A stretch of 64,000 bases of DNA from Thamnidium elegans (Eukaryota; Mucoromycota; Mucoromycetes; Mucorales; Mucoraceae): positions 372,001-436,000 of the forward strand of contig JAIXMG010000014.1 of the NCBI GenBank assembly GCA_025201345.1. Direction: 5' to 3'. This document shows, in pieces, positions 13,683 through 25,228 of the stretch. Position 1 is the first letter of the stretch. Each line of letters starts with the position of its first letter. A program made the position numbers and the translations under genes. The notes below the pieces were generated by a model. It was given only the letters and a program-made list of their open reading frames with translations. It ran no database searches and was not told the origin of the DNA.

Positions 13683-16575
13683 ATGAAAGAAGAAGTTGTA
13701 AAAGAAAAAGTTGTAAAAGAACAGGTTATAAATCAAGAGCTTATAAAAGAAGATACCGAACCCGTAAGCATATATATATACATATAACCGTATTTTCTCA
13801 CACATTCAACTTTTTTTTCTTCTTTTTTTTGTAGACACTTGGTACCAACCTTACTAGTTCCAAAACGCGTTCTTCCAAAAAGAAAAAAGATACTGTAGAA
13901 GAAGACCAACAAGTCCCTACTGAACCCAAGAAAAAAAAGAAGAGAAAACCTAGAACCAAAAAACCAACTAGTACTAGTACTACTACTGCGGTAGAAGACT
14001 ACGACGACAACTCAATCGCCGTTCCAAAAAACCATGCAACCGACCGATTAATTATAGATCAAATCCAACGAGAAAAGAAAAAAGCATCGAACCAATCGAA
14101 TAAAGGAGAATCTGTTGTACAATACGAAGCACTACGCGATGCATTAAACAGTGCTGTGGATTTAAGCAATTCCAATGGCGAAATACATTTTGCTCCGTTA
14201 TTTGGTGGTAATGCTAAATTTGGTGGTAATGCTAAATTTGGTGACGGTGGTAGTAATGCTAAATTTGGTGCGTTTACAAAGTCTGACAGAATTAGTAACA
14301 CCAATGCCCCAACTGCTAAAAGTAAGTACACACATAAAAAAAAAGAAAAAGTTGTTAGTATAACTAATTACTGTAAATAGATCGTCATGCCGAAGTTCCT
14401 TATGGTTATAACAACGAATCCGGCCCTAAAAAAAGATCAAACAAGCTAAATAAAAGTGTATCTAGCAATACCAACCAATCTAAAGAAATACATTTTGTCA
14501 AGTCTACAAATGGACTAGATACTACTACTCATAAACAATCTCACAAGAATGTAGCAGTAATAGCTGAGCCTATTGAAAAAAAGAAACGACATGCAGATAA
14601 TTCAAAACATCCAGCAGATAGTATAGACTCGACACTTGAACCTCAACAAGTAGTTATTTCTTTACCCGTCTCTAAGAAAAAGCAAGCAAAGACTGCTGCA
14701 CCAGACTCTACATCTCTTAACTTGGATACTAACCCTGAAACAGCCTCTGAAAAGAAGCAAAGGAAGCGTAAAGAAGCAAAAGCAGCCAAAGTAGCAGCCA
14801 AACAAAAAAAGAGCGAAGAAAACCAACTCGAAACCCTTCAAGAAGTTCCTCAAGAGAAATCAAGAGAAATTCCTCAAGAAAAATCAACAGAAATTTCTCC
14901 AGAAAAGAAAGAAAAGCGCAGAGATAAAAAACGTAAAGAAAAGAAAAAAGAAGAAGTAGTGACCAAGAAACCAGAAAAGACTACCGAGTACTGTCATCCC
15001 AACGATATTATGCGTGGTAAGAACAGACTTCGTTTTGACCCGTACATCGATCCCAAAATATGTACGCAAGGAATGGCCGATCAAAAGTACTATCAAGGTA
15101 TTATTCGTATCAATAAACGTAACCGATCCGACGCCTACGTTACATGCGAGACACTTGAAGCTGACGTATTTATCAATGGATTGCATGACCGTAACCGAGC
15201 ACTGGATGGTGACACTGTGGTAATTGAATTGATCGATCTTGAAAAAGTCTGGGCTAAGAAAAAAGAATCCATGATCCAAAAGCGCGAGCAACGACACAGC
15301 ACTGCTGCGGAACGACCACCCCAAGAGGAAGGCGAAGAAGATAAAGGCAAGCCCAAATATGCCGGTAAAGTAGTTTACGTACCCCCCAACAACACAGAAC
15401 AAACCTATTCTGGTCTCTTATCTCTCTCACAAAGGTTCTCTGATAGCGAACCCAACAAAGAAAAGAACATTCGCTTAGCATGGTTTAAACCAATCGATTC
15501 ACGCGCACCTTTAATTGCCGTTCAATTAAGATACGCACCTAAAGATATCCTAACCAATGAAGAGAAATACAAAAACCTATTGATGGTTTGTAAGATCAAT
15601 CGCTGGCCAATTGACTCCAATAACCCATTTGGTATCATCACTAAGGAACTAGGTCATATTGGTAACATAGCTGCTGAAACTGAAGCTGTTTTATTAGACA
15701 ATAAGATTGTTGAAAGACCGTTTGGACAAAAGGCCTTGAACGGGTTACCAGAAGTACCTTGGACAATTAAACCTGCTGATATTACCAAACGACGTGACCT
15801 TCGCGACACACGTATCTTTACTATTGATCCAGCCACCGCTAAAGATCTGGATGATGCTGTTCATATTACCAAATTAACTGAAGATACTTTTGAAGTAGGT
15901 GTACATATCGCTGATGTATCTCATTTTATCAATCAACATACTGCGTTGGACCATGAGGCATATGATAGAGGTACCAGTACTTACTTGTGCGATCGTGTTA
16001 TTCCCATGTTACCTTCTCTGTTATGCGAAGAATTATGTAGTTTAAACCCTGGTGTAGAAAGGTAAGCCTATATTAAATCGTGCTTTTAAAAAAATAATAA
16101 CTAACAAATGTAAACTAGACTTGCTTTCTCTGTCATTTGGAAAATGGATGGTGCTGGTAACGTTCTCGATACCTGGTTCGGTAAATCCGTGATTAAATCC
16201 TGTACCAAACTAGCATACGAAGATGCACAAAGTGTGATTGACGGTCAAGGCTTACCTAAAACAGTTTCTATCAAACAATACCTTCCCTCTCAAATCGAAC
16301 AAGATATTGAATTTTTATATAAATTATCTAAACAAATGCGAGAACGTCGATTTGCTAACGGTGCATTATCTATCAACTCAATTCGTTTGTCATTTAAATT
16401 AAATGAAATTGGTGAACCGTGTGAGGTCTCAATCTATGAACAAAAAGAAGCCAACCGATTAATTGAAGAATTTATGTTGTGTGCTAATATGAGTGTAGCT
16501 CAAAAGATTTTTCAACGTTATCCTGATGAAGCATTACTTCGTCAACACACATCTCCTCATGAAAGAAGTCTTGTA

Positions 16576-16622
<47 letters not shown>

Positions 16623-17565
16623 TCGACTTCAAAAAATATATATATATATATACTAATTTTTAAAACAAATATAGAACGAGTTTATTAAATTGGCAGATAA
16701 CTTGGGTTATCATTTCGATTGCTCAACCGCTGGTTCAATTCAAGAATCCTTCAACAAGATTCAAAAACCTGAAGTGAAAGCTGTATTGCAACTTTTAGCT
16801 GTTAAACCAATGCAACGAGCCAAATATTTCTGTACAGGATCAACTGATACCAACAAATTTAGACATTACGCCTTGAACGTACCACTCTATACACATTTCA
16901 CTTCTCCTATTCGTCGTTTTGCTGATATCATCGTACATCGTCAATTACAATCTGCTATACTCGAAAAAGATTTTTGTGGCTACAAAAAAAGTGATATTAC
17001 AAAAGCAGCATCTCATTGTAATGAACGTAAGGAAGGAGCCAAGAACTCTCAAGATATGAATATTCAACTTTATCTTTCACATTATTTGCATATGGTCGAA
17101 GAAAACACCAAAAAACCAATTATTTGCTCTGCCATTATTACTCATGTTTTAAAAGACTGTTTTGAAATATTGGTACAAGATTACGGACTTGAAAAAAGAA
17201 TTCATATGGATTCACTTCCAATTGAAAGATTTGTATTTGATCCACACAAGATTGCTTTAACTGCTTATTGGAAAGAAGGTATTGAATCCAACCGAGAATT
17301 TGATAGAGCAAGAAAATTGGATCAAGATTATATTGAACCATCTGGTATTCAACTTTATTTGGATCAAGATAACAATAATGATGAAGAACAGTTGTCTAAA
17401 CCTATGATCAAAATCCCTGAAGAATTATTATCTGATAAATTAATTGATCGCGAAAAGAAAATGCAAAGATTTGAAGCCTTTTCAAAGATTGATGTTCGCA
17501 TTCAAGTAGATGTCGAGAGGTCTCCTCCAGTTGTTTATATTTACCCCGTTAACCCTTTTATTTAA
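13683..17565 (+). CDS. DIS3L2/Ssd1-family 3'-5' exoribonuclease (RNase II/RNB)
   Basis: join(13683..13763,13835..14321,14381..16061,16119..16572,16675..17565), 1197 aa. The N-terminal 280 residues are Lys-rich and low-complexity, with three GGNAKF-type repeats at about 150-173. Cold-shock-like regions follow (YYQGIIRINKRNRSDAYVTC; ADVFINGLHDRNRALDGDTV). The RNB domain starts near 640 and carries IDPATAKDLDDA at about 669-680 with all the catalytic aspartates, then VGVHIADVSHFI, LCEELCSLNPGVER, LAFSVIWKMD, RFANGALSI, FMLCANMSVAQ and HYALNVPLYTHFTSPIRRFAD. DIS3L2 degrades uridylated RNAs in the cytoplasm; the ascomycete relative Ssd1 has lost catalysis and acts as an RNA-binding repressor. Intact residues here predict an active enzyme. 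Intron 4 contains a T run of roughly 40 nt. Confidence 0.93.
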
Positions 17566-17739
17566 GCTTTTCAGTAGCATTTTTTTTTTTTTTTTTTTTT
17601 TTTTTACCAAAAAAAATAAACTCGAAATATCCCTTAAAAAAACTGTTTACATCCCCTTGAGAGTAAAAGACAAAACAAAATAGATAATATCCATTTGATT
17701 ACTTCTAAACATTGAAGTAAGGGGGAGTTTTTTTTTTAT

Positions 17740-19334
17740 TATTATTTATTTAAACAAAAGAGAAAGGTAGTGTGTTTTATTTGTTTTAACATGTTCCCTT
17801 TTTTTATTACATTAAAATTTAAAAAGTCTCATTATAATACTTATTTCATCTAGCAACATATGTATACTAAGTAGCTTTATTCTGTTAATTTTTTTTTTTT
17901 AAAAAAAAAAAACGACTTGTAGTCTATTTTAAATATTCTTGCTGGAATTTAATCATAGAAATGCACAAGTAGCATTTTCTATTTCTACAGTAAACCGAGT
18001 TAATGGTTTTACTACACACTAAAAAAAAAAAACTTACTTTGACAAGAATAGAAATAATTTTTGAACTGCGGCTCCCATAGTGATATTGCTTAATTACGTA
18101 TTTTTTGTTAAAGAAACAGATGAATAATTATAAAAAAACACCCTCTCTTTTATTCGTAAAAATAAATATTGGTCTCTTTATCTTTATCCCCTCTTACAAC
18201 ATACATTTATATAGTTATTTTAAAACAAATGGTATTAGTTTATTTAAATTTTTTTTACTAAAACCACTAGAACTGTCATAACTTTGCTTCAAATAAAAAA
18301 AAACATTAGACAGGATTACGTATAGTTACCTAGTTAAAGACTTATGCTGGAGGATAGAGATGAAGTAAATTTTAAAAAGCGGGTTCCCATAGTAATATTG
18401 TTTATATTTTTTTGAAAAAAAAAAAAAGATATAAAAAAAGGTTTCTTTTATTTTATAAAATTAAGAGTGACCTCTTTAAAATCTCTTACAACATATTGAT
18501 ATACTTTAAAAAAGATCACGGTTTATTAAAAGAAAAAAATGGTTCTGTTTTCGATCATGCAACTAGTAGGTTGTCAGTAGCTTTGCTAATTCTACAAATA
18601 AATGTTAGACAAGAAGAACTACATGTAACAAGTTAGGTAGTCAAAGAGCTTATTTTAGTAGATAAGGCTCTCATAGCGACATTATTATTGGGGGTGGGGG
18701 GAAGGTGTAAAAAAAAAGCCACCTCTTATGTTATAAAATTAAGAATGGTCGATTTATCTCTTTTACAACATATTCATTTTATTTTTTAAAAAGAGGTTAG
18801 TTTACTAATATAAGAAAGGCTTTGTTTTTGATAATGACAAAAAAAAAAAGGTAAGAACCAGTAGGATGACAGTAGCCTAGCTACTTCTACAAATAAAGAA
18901 GTATATTAGAAAAGGGTACATACTATAGAAGTTAGTTAAATAACTTACTGGTACAAAGGATAAAGGAGAAGAGTCACGAAAAAAGCAGGAACCCATAGTA
19001 GTATTATTATTAAGAAAATAAATGAATAAAAATAAATAAAAAAAAAGGTCTCTCTTTTATTCTATGGAGTTAAGGTATAGTCTCTTTGTCTTTAATCTCT
19101 CTTACAACATATGTACCAAACTAGTTTTTTTTTATAGATTACAAAAAAAAAATCAACCATGTTTATTTAAGTAACAAAAAAACAGGAACATACTAGTTTT
19201 GGCCGTACAAAAAAAAAAAAAAAAAAAGAAAAGACGTATTGGAATTGAGATGTTTGCATAACTAAATTAACAGTTCAAGAGCTTACTCCGCCAATAGATA
19301 ATGTAGAAGAAGAGTTAGAGCAGTAAAATCCCAT

Positions 19335-19366
<32 letters not shown>

Positions 19367-19480
19367 GTATATCGAAAACCTTACTCTTTTTATAGTAATA
19401 AGATATGACTCATTCTATCTTGTATCTTTTTCTAAAATATTGTAAGAGACACCTAAAGGATATTATATCATCCTTACAGT
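17740..19480. repeat. Degenerate tandem array, ~310-bp units, non-coding
   Basis: Anchors recur in the same order: CCCATAGT (18073, 18386, 18671 as CTCATAGC, 18992, weak at 19330), CTCTTACAACATA (18191, 18483, 18761, 19099, and a weaker CTAGCAACATATG near 17848), CTACAAATAAA (18290, 18592, 18880), and AGTTA-AGTTAAAGAGCTTA (18326, 18627, 18929, 19260). Spacing is 278-340 bp, giving four clear units and a fifth weaker one. The units are strongly diverged and contain no shared open frame. The array lies in the tail-to-tail space between the DIS3L2 gene (+) and the NAD(P)-binding gene (-). Its role is unknown. Confidence 0.75.
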
Positions 19481-20092
19481 ATACAAGTTGTCGCATCTTT
19501 TTAAATTTTGATTGACTAGACCCGCCTCATTTATTTTCTTTTTACGTTTAAAACATATATCTGGGATTAAGTATCAGAATATCAGCAGATGAATATTTAT
19601 AACATTTGCCTATCATTAGAAAACAACAGCTTAGTTTAGTAGCTCCTATTTTGAGTCATAAATACACATATATGATTCAAAAATACATATCAACTGACGT
19701 ATTAACCTATTCAGGTTAAAAAAAAAGAAAAAAAAAGAGGGTGCTGATAACAAAAAGCGCAGGTGAATTTATTTACCAAAGTATACTTTAAACAAGAATG
19801 AGGCTGATTGTATATCCCATGATCCTACACACTTCTGCTCCGTAAAAAAGGAGATTATATCCTCAATATTATAAAATGAATAATATCCAGATCAGACAAG
19901 ATGTCAAAAAAAACAAAACAAAAAAACGCGCAGGTACAAAATTAGCTAATCCACGTGTAGACAAATGATGAAAACTATTTTAATAGTTAGTTGCAAGAGG
20001 TTTTCTATGACTTAACAAAACAAAAATAAAGTGACGCATTAAACAAAAGAAGAAAAAGGTAACATAAAAAACTATTTATTATCTAATAAGTA
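19481..20092. other. Intergenic AT-rich DNA after the tandem array
   Basis: No gene recognised. The phrase GCGCAGGT after an A run occurs twice (about 19757 and 19927), possibly very diverged array material. The rest shows no feature I can support. Confidence 0.4.
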
Positions 20093-20758
20093 CTAATATG
20101 TAACGACCACCTTCTTGTTTATCCAAGTTGTGGGTACAAGACATTGATTAAGTAAGAAGTGGCCAACGTCCAATCTAGAAATCGTATATCCAGAAATACC
20201 TTCATCAGCTCTATACTTTTCTTCCAACTTACCATCAGTTAAAAGACTAGGACGAACCAAAATCCAATTGGAGATAAATGAGTTTCCTGAAACCAATCTT
20301 TCCAACTCTTTTTTATCCTGATGAGGTTCAGGTAACAGAAACTTATAGATAGGTCTAAATACAAGAGGAACCTCTGACATATCATCTAATCCAGTAGAAG
20401 AGACTGCAATTAATCGTTTAGGACGTTCTTTTTCAGTGAGTTGCTCAATCACTTGCAAGATAACTGTCATTGTATCACGACATAATCCAGGAGATACCAT
20501 AGTTCTGGAAGACGTAATAAACGCACTACCGATGGAATATACAATCACATCTGTATCAACAATGGTTTGCTTGACAGCGGCAGCATCGTTAGCATCACCT
20601 TCAATAATAGTTAATTTAGTCTTTTGGTCTTCAGTAAAGTCTAAATTTTCAGGTTTTCTAATAAGTAATTTAAATTCATGATCTCCTTTAGCGAGACCTT
20701 GAGCCACCATAGCGTGAGCGCAACCTCTTGAGGCACCGAATACAGCAACACGAACCAT
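20093..20758 (-). CDS. NAD(P)-binding Rossmann protein (atypical SDR / NmrA-like)
   Basis: Single exon, 221 aa, start chosen at MVRVAVFGASRG because the upstream in-frame extension is a hydrophobic low-complexity run from the leader. The N-terminal dinucleotide-binding motif is FGASRGCAHAMV (GxSxG variant of GxxGxxG). The pattern KLTIIEGDANDAAAVKQ followed by DVIVYSIGS is the second and third Rossmann strand of the NAD(P)H-binding (NmrA/BVR-B-like) family. KRLIAVSSTG is the strand-5 region and NSFISNWILVRPSLLTDG is the substrate-side region. It probably acts as an oxidoreductase or redox-sensing regulator in the cytosol; the substrate cannot be inferred. It shares a 314-bp divergent promoter region with the secreted protease. 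Confidence 0.85.
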   Translation of the reverse strand: MVRVAVFGASRGCAHAMVAQGLAKGDHEFKLLIRKPENLDFTEDQKTKLTIIEGDANDAAAVKQTIVDTDVIVYSIGSAFITSSRTMVSPGLCRDTMTVILQVIEQLTEKERPKRLIAVSSTGLDDMSEVPLVFRPIYKFLLPEPHQDKKELERLVSGNSFISNWILVRPSLLTDGKLEEKYRADEGISGYTISRLDVGHFLLNQCLVPTTWINKKVVVTY

Positions 20759-21072
20759 TGAAAAATAATAATAGTATACTTTCGAAAAAATATAAAGAGA
20801 AAAAAAAAAAGGAAGGAATTTGAATGAAATATTCAACTCTTTTTATACTGATACTAAGCAATTGCTAAACATAGTTACCAAAGGCGAAATACCAAGAATT
20901 ACCGTGACTGAGCTTTCTTAAAAGTTGATATGAAAAAAAAAAAAAAACCCCTGAATACAAAGAGAGAAAATCTGTAACACATATAAAAAAGTGTATTATA
21001 AACTGGGGGACACAATATTATTCCTTTTTCCTCTCCCTTTACTTTTTCTCTTTTTTTTTTTTCACACAGACA
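20759..21072. promoter_or_regulatory. Divergent promoter region
   Basis: 314 bp between the NAD(P)-binding gene (-) and the protease gene (+). It contains a CT-rich tract next to the protease start (21025-21062) and an A-rich tract beside the other gene. TATA-like ATATAAAA occurs at about 20982. Confidence 0.4.
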
Positions 21073-22675
21073 ATGGGATTGATTAAAAGGGGATACTCAC
21101 GAGTTAAATCATTCCATTTATTTCTATTACTCTTTGCACATGTAGTCATCGCACAAGTAAGTCATATCGGAAGATATCACGACTATCTCAATTCATATTC
21201 AACTTTTACACAACATACATTATATAATATACCCTCACCTTATTTAAACAATAACCAACCTACTCTAAGTAAACCTTTTCAATTCGCTCAATCCATTGAT
21301 GTTTCTATTGAATTTGATATTTCTTCCGTTGCTACCATAAACTCCGACCGAGACTGGTCTTGGAAAATAAAGATCATCAGTGATGGTGCCACCTCACTTA
21401 GTTTAATTTTTGATCAATGGTGGATACCGGAACATACCGAAGTATATGTATATAACGACAAGGTAATTTTTATTTTTTTATTTATTTATTATAATTTGTA
21501 CATCTAAAATCATTCTCTGTTGTTGTTGTTATAGGAAATTTTAGGTGCATTTACATCTTTTCCATCCAATAAAAAATCCAAACAATTCGCCACAACGCCT
21601 ATTAAAGGAGACAGCATTATTCTAGAATACTACTCACCTATCTATGTAACTCAACTTCCACAAATAAGAATTAGTAAAGTAGTGTATGGGTTCCGTCCAT
21701 TACCTATAGCAGATACGGTGCAAGAAATATGGCAAGACAGCACGCAGCATATTATGAAACGTAAACGACGTCCCCATTCAGGCAAATGCAATATTGATTT
21801 ATCATGTGATATAGCAGGATCAACTTGGTCCAAGGAAGCTAGAGCAGTTGCGGTTTTATTAACAGATGAAAACCAAGTATATTGTTCTGCTGTCTTATTG
21901 AATAACGCGAAACATGATGGAAGACAATTATTATTAACGGTACGGTCCACGCAAACAAACAAAAAGATAATATTAATTTTTTTTTTTTTTAGGCGTATCA
22001 TTGTATGGGATCTTCTAATCCTGCAACTGATATAGTTATGTTTAACCATCAAAGACGCTCATGTAAAGTATACGATGGTAAACAAGAAACATTATCAGCT
22101 TATTCTGACACACTTCACGGATTAAAATGGTTGAGTATGTGCACTAGAGTGTATGCAACTAATAACGTGATAACTAACAAATTTTCTTCTTAGCCGGATC
22201 AGCTATTTCCGATTATGCATTATTAGAAATTGAAGAAGCAATTCCTAAAGATTATAATGTATTTTTAGCAGGTTGGACAACAAATCAAGAACCGGTTCCA
22301 CCATTAGTTGGTATTCATCACCCAAGTGGAGACTATAAAAAGTTGTCTATTTACACTGGTCATTTATTACCTGCATGTTGGGCAGAATGTCCAGATAAAG
22401 ATCATTGGAAAGTAGAACATTGGACTCGTGGTACTACAGAACCTGGTAGTTCGGGCTCACCATTATTTGATGCTAGTCATCGAATTGTAGGACAACTTCA
22501 TGGTGGAAGTGCATCCTGTTGGAATAAAAGAGGATATGATATATATGGTTCATTTGAAGCATCTTGGAAAAATGGACTTTCTGATTATTTAGATCCAAAC
22601 AATCAAACCATAAAGACCTCATTAGGTTCGATTAGTATAGATGGAATTTACCTTAACAAACTTATTAAATCGTAG
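21073..22675 (+). CDS. Secreted lysyl-endopeptidase-like serine protease (trypsin fold)
   Basis: join(21073..21462,21535..21939,21993..22134,22194..22675), 472 aa, all introns in frame. Signal peptide at about 1-27 (hydrophobic FHLFLLLFAHVVIA). A propeptide-like region follows, then the protease domain from about 220 (KCNIDLSCD). The catalytic triad is readable: His in TAYHC (about 268), Asp in SDYALLE (about 319), Ser in EPGSSGSPLFD (about 399). Cys residues near each block suggest disulfides (CNIDLSC, YC, YHC, CWAEC, SCW). The layout (CNID..., SAVLLNN, TAYHC, GTTEPGSSGSP) matches the bacterial lysyl endopeptidase / Achromobacter protease I group better than ordinary fungal trypsins. Lys specificity is inferred, not demonstrated. 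Probably extracellular protein digestion. Confidence 0.88.
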
Positions 22676-22686
22676 ATTAATTTTTT

Positions 22687-24287
22687 TTATTGTAAAGAGG
22701 TAGTACTTGTGAATAAAACTGTTTCAAGCCAAATTAAATCGTGATCCACTGTATTTGTTGAATTTAAATAAATTCTTCTTGTACTTTTAAATTGATACCA
22801 AATATTATCTAAATACAAGTTAAAATCATTCATTTCTTGTTGAATAAATCTATAAAATTGAACAAAGCATGAACAATACTTTGTTAATTTAGAAATAGTA
22901 AAAGATTTTTGAAATGATCGTATCTGGGGATTCTCAAATACTGCATCATTTAATAATGATTGAAATATTTTTAACCAAGCTGCTTGGCACATCCCGATAT
23001 ATTGATTATACACCTAAATAAAAAGTTTAGTATAAATATATATATATATATAAAATTACAGAAAACTTCTTTTTTATACCTGCTCATTACATTCTCGTTC
23101 TGCTATTTGCATTAAACTTAATAAACAAAGAGTAACAGTTGAAATAAGACTTGAAGGTGAATACAACAAAGATTGTAAACACTCTTTTATCATTAAATCA
23201 ATATCAGACATACAAAATGACAATCTATTAACAATTTCTTGAAGGTCACCATAGCATGCAAGTTTTTTCTGTATTGATATGCATAAGTCACAGCTAAAAT
23301 AGACTATTATTTTATTTTTTTTACCTCTGGTTTTCTTAGAGCATTTTCAATCATTTGAGTTTCGACAACAAATGATAACTTGTATTTTACTTGCTCTTTT
23401 AAAAACCTATTCCATGTAATAGAAAACTAAACAAGTAAAAATACTTTAATAACAATAAAAAAGAAAGAAAGGTATATTACTTTAAACATCTCATCATTTT
23501 CAAACTGAATAGGTCTCATGTCCTCATAGAGTATATTAAATAATATAAACCTAAAAATGAATTAGTTTTTTTTTTCTTTTTCTTTTTAAGCATATAAAGT
23601 ATACCTTATATATTCTTTATCTGATAATAGAGGGTTTGACTCGATTTTGGCTGGGTATTGGTTTGGATTATAAATGTAATTTTCAATTATGTTATCATAT
23701 GTTTCTAGTCTACACGCAAAATAAATACACACGTATAGCATAGTAATATATAAACCCTTACACCATCTTTTTTTTTTCAGCAGATAAATTATCAAGTTCA
23801 ATTTTCCACTGACTAGTTGAATAATAACACTGTTCTAATATAGCATAAACCAACTGATTTACCTCTACATCGAATAAGTTGCTTTGATAGTCTCTAACCT
23901 ATAAAACATTTATAAATACCAAATTTGGACAAATTTGCCCTTTCTTTTACGGACCTTTAAACAAAAAGAGAATATCATTGATCGGGCTTCGACATCGGCT
24001 AAATAGGCCATCATTGTATTCATACATGACAGCTTTATTAATAATTGATTTTCTGCTAAACCTTTCAAGTAAGACAAGAACGGGACATACAACGAAGTTT
24101 CTGCTGCGATCTCTCTACTGATCCATTCTAATGTTGCTTGATCTTGTACATGTTTATTTTCCAAGTCTTTTAAAAACTTTTCTTTATTCCTTTTTTTTTT
24201 TTTTTTTTTTGGAAGCGTGTTAAAAGAGGATATAATAGTTTTTTATTATATAACTACTTACTTGTCTATTTGATATAATACTTTCAT
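22687..24287 (-). CDS. Hypothetical protein, eight exons, unknown function
   Basis: complement(join(22687..23013,23080..23268,23325..23426,23481..23550,23605..23709,23762..23898,23955..24189,24262..24287)), 396 aa. The chain is in frame throughout, which supports a real gene, but the second intron uses a non-consensus donor (GTCCG) and the first exon is 26 nt. The product (MKVLYQIDKNKEKF...) looks all-helical, with regularly spaced Leu/Ile, several Cys, and no signal peptide, transmembrane segment or known motif. I do not recognise the family. It is tail-to-tail with the protease (11 bp between stops) and divergent from the AT-hook gene (254 bp between starts). Confidence 0.72.
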
Positions 24288-24541
24288 ACAAGTATATATT
24301 ATTGACAACACAGAAAAAAATATATATATAGGTGCAAGGTGTGTTAAGAAGGAAAAAAAAAAGATATGTGTGACTGGGGACAAAAAAGTAATTTAATGAG
24401 AAACGAATGTTCTTTGAATTCTATTCACTATTTTTTATTTGCCATAGATGGTAAAATAAGACCCAAATAAAAAATATATAAATTAATTCCTTTTTCTCTC
24501 CCTTTTTCTCTCTTTCTTATTTTATTATAACTACTATTACT

Positions 24542-25228
24542 ATGGCACAAAACATAGAGTTCTTTTTACATCCACCTTCACCAAATACCACTGTAGATAA
24601 CTGTACTTTACCACCTGTCAGTTCATTATTACATGAAACTAATATACCATCATTATGCCTATCACCCGGTTCTTCTACTACTCTACTAGATACCCTAGAC
24701 CCATACCCAATTCATGAAACTACATCTTTACCATCTCTTTCACCATTTATGGATTCATTATCACTTGATTCTCCGCCACCACATTGTAGATTACTATTAC
24801 CTTTACCAACAAATACCAGAACTAGATCACTTTCTAACGCATCAACCAATTCATCATGTTCATTAAATTCTATATTAAATGATCCTATTGATCCACCAAA
24901 GAGAAAAAGAGGCCGACCACCAAATTCTACTCGGCCTGTTACTCAACGTGATAATTGGACATTTGTTACTCCTACAGTATGGGATGTAAAACATACTGAA
25001 CTTATTGATCCAAAACCTGAAAAAGATGATTATACAGTTTTACATTGGCCTGTACAAGAAGGCCAAAACGATTTTACAAATACTTCCATGAATACAACCC
25101 TTTCTATCCCTAAAAAAAAAAGAGGTAGAAAACCTAAAATGCAATTAGCCGGTAATTTTTGCTTTGTTTGGCGTGATTTAACTGCTCGTCGTAGTGCAAA
25201 CAGAAAAAAAACAAACCGTACAATATAA
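24542..25228 (+). CDS. AT-hook DNA-binding protein
   Basis: Single exon, 228 aa. Two AT-hooks: KRKRGRPP at about 120-127 and KKKRGRKPK at about 191-199, each flanked by basic residues. The N-terminal 110 residues are Ser/Thr/Pro/Leu-rich and disordered. The C-terminal block after the second hook (LAGNFCFVWRDLTARR) is hydrophobic/basic and looks conserved rather than random. AT-hooks bind the minor groove of AT-rich DNA, so a chromatin or transcription role in the nucleus is likely. A CT-rich leader (24488-24520) precedes the ATG. It is not a full HMGA protein by length or architecture. Confidence 0.85.
   Translation: MAQNIEFFLHPPSPNTTVDNCTLPPVSSLLHETNIPSLCLSPGSSTTLLDTLDPYPIHETTSLPSLSPFMDSLSLDSPPPHCRLLLPLPTNTRTRSLSNASTNSSCSLNSILNDPIDPPKRKRGRPPNSTRPVTQRDNWTFVTPTVWDVKHTELIDPKPEKDDYTVLHWPVQEGQNDFTNTSMNTTLSIPKKKRGRKPKMQLAGNFCFVWRDLTARRSANRKKTNRTI

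Noticed and set aside
17740..19480. CRISPR-like array
   Set aside because: Units are about 310 bp, degenerate, and lack short identical repeats with unique spacers; the genome is eukaryotic.
23285..23324. Closer acceptor (TTTTAG at about 23295) for the sixth intron of the unknown helical gene
   Set aside because: It gives an immediate stop; the CAATACAG acceptor ending at 23269 keeps the frame.
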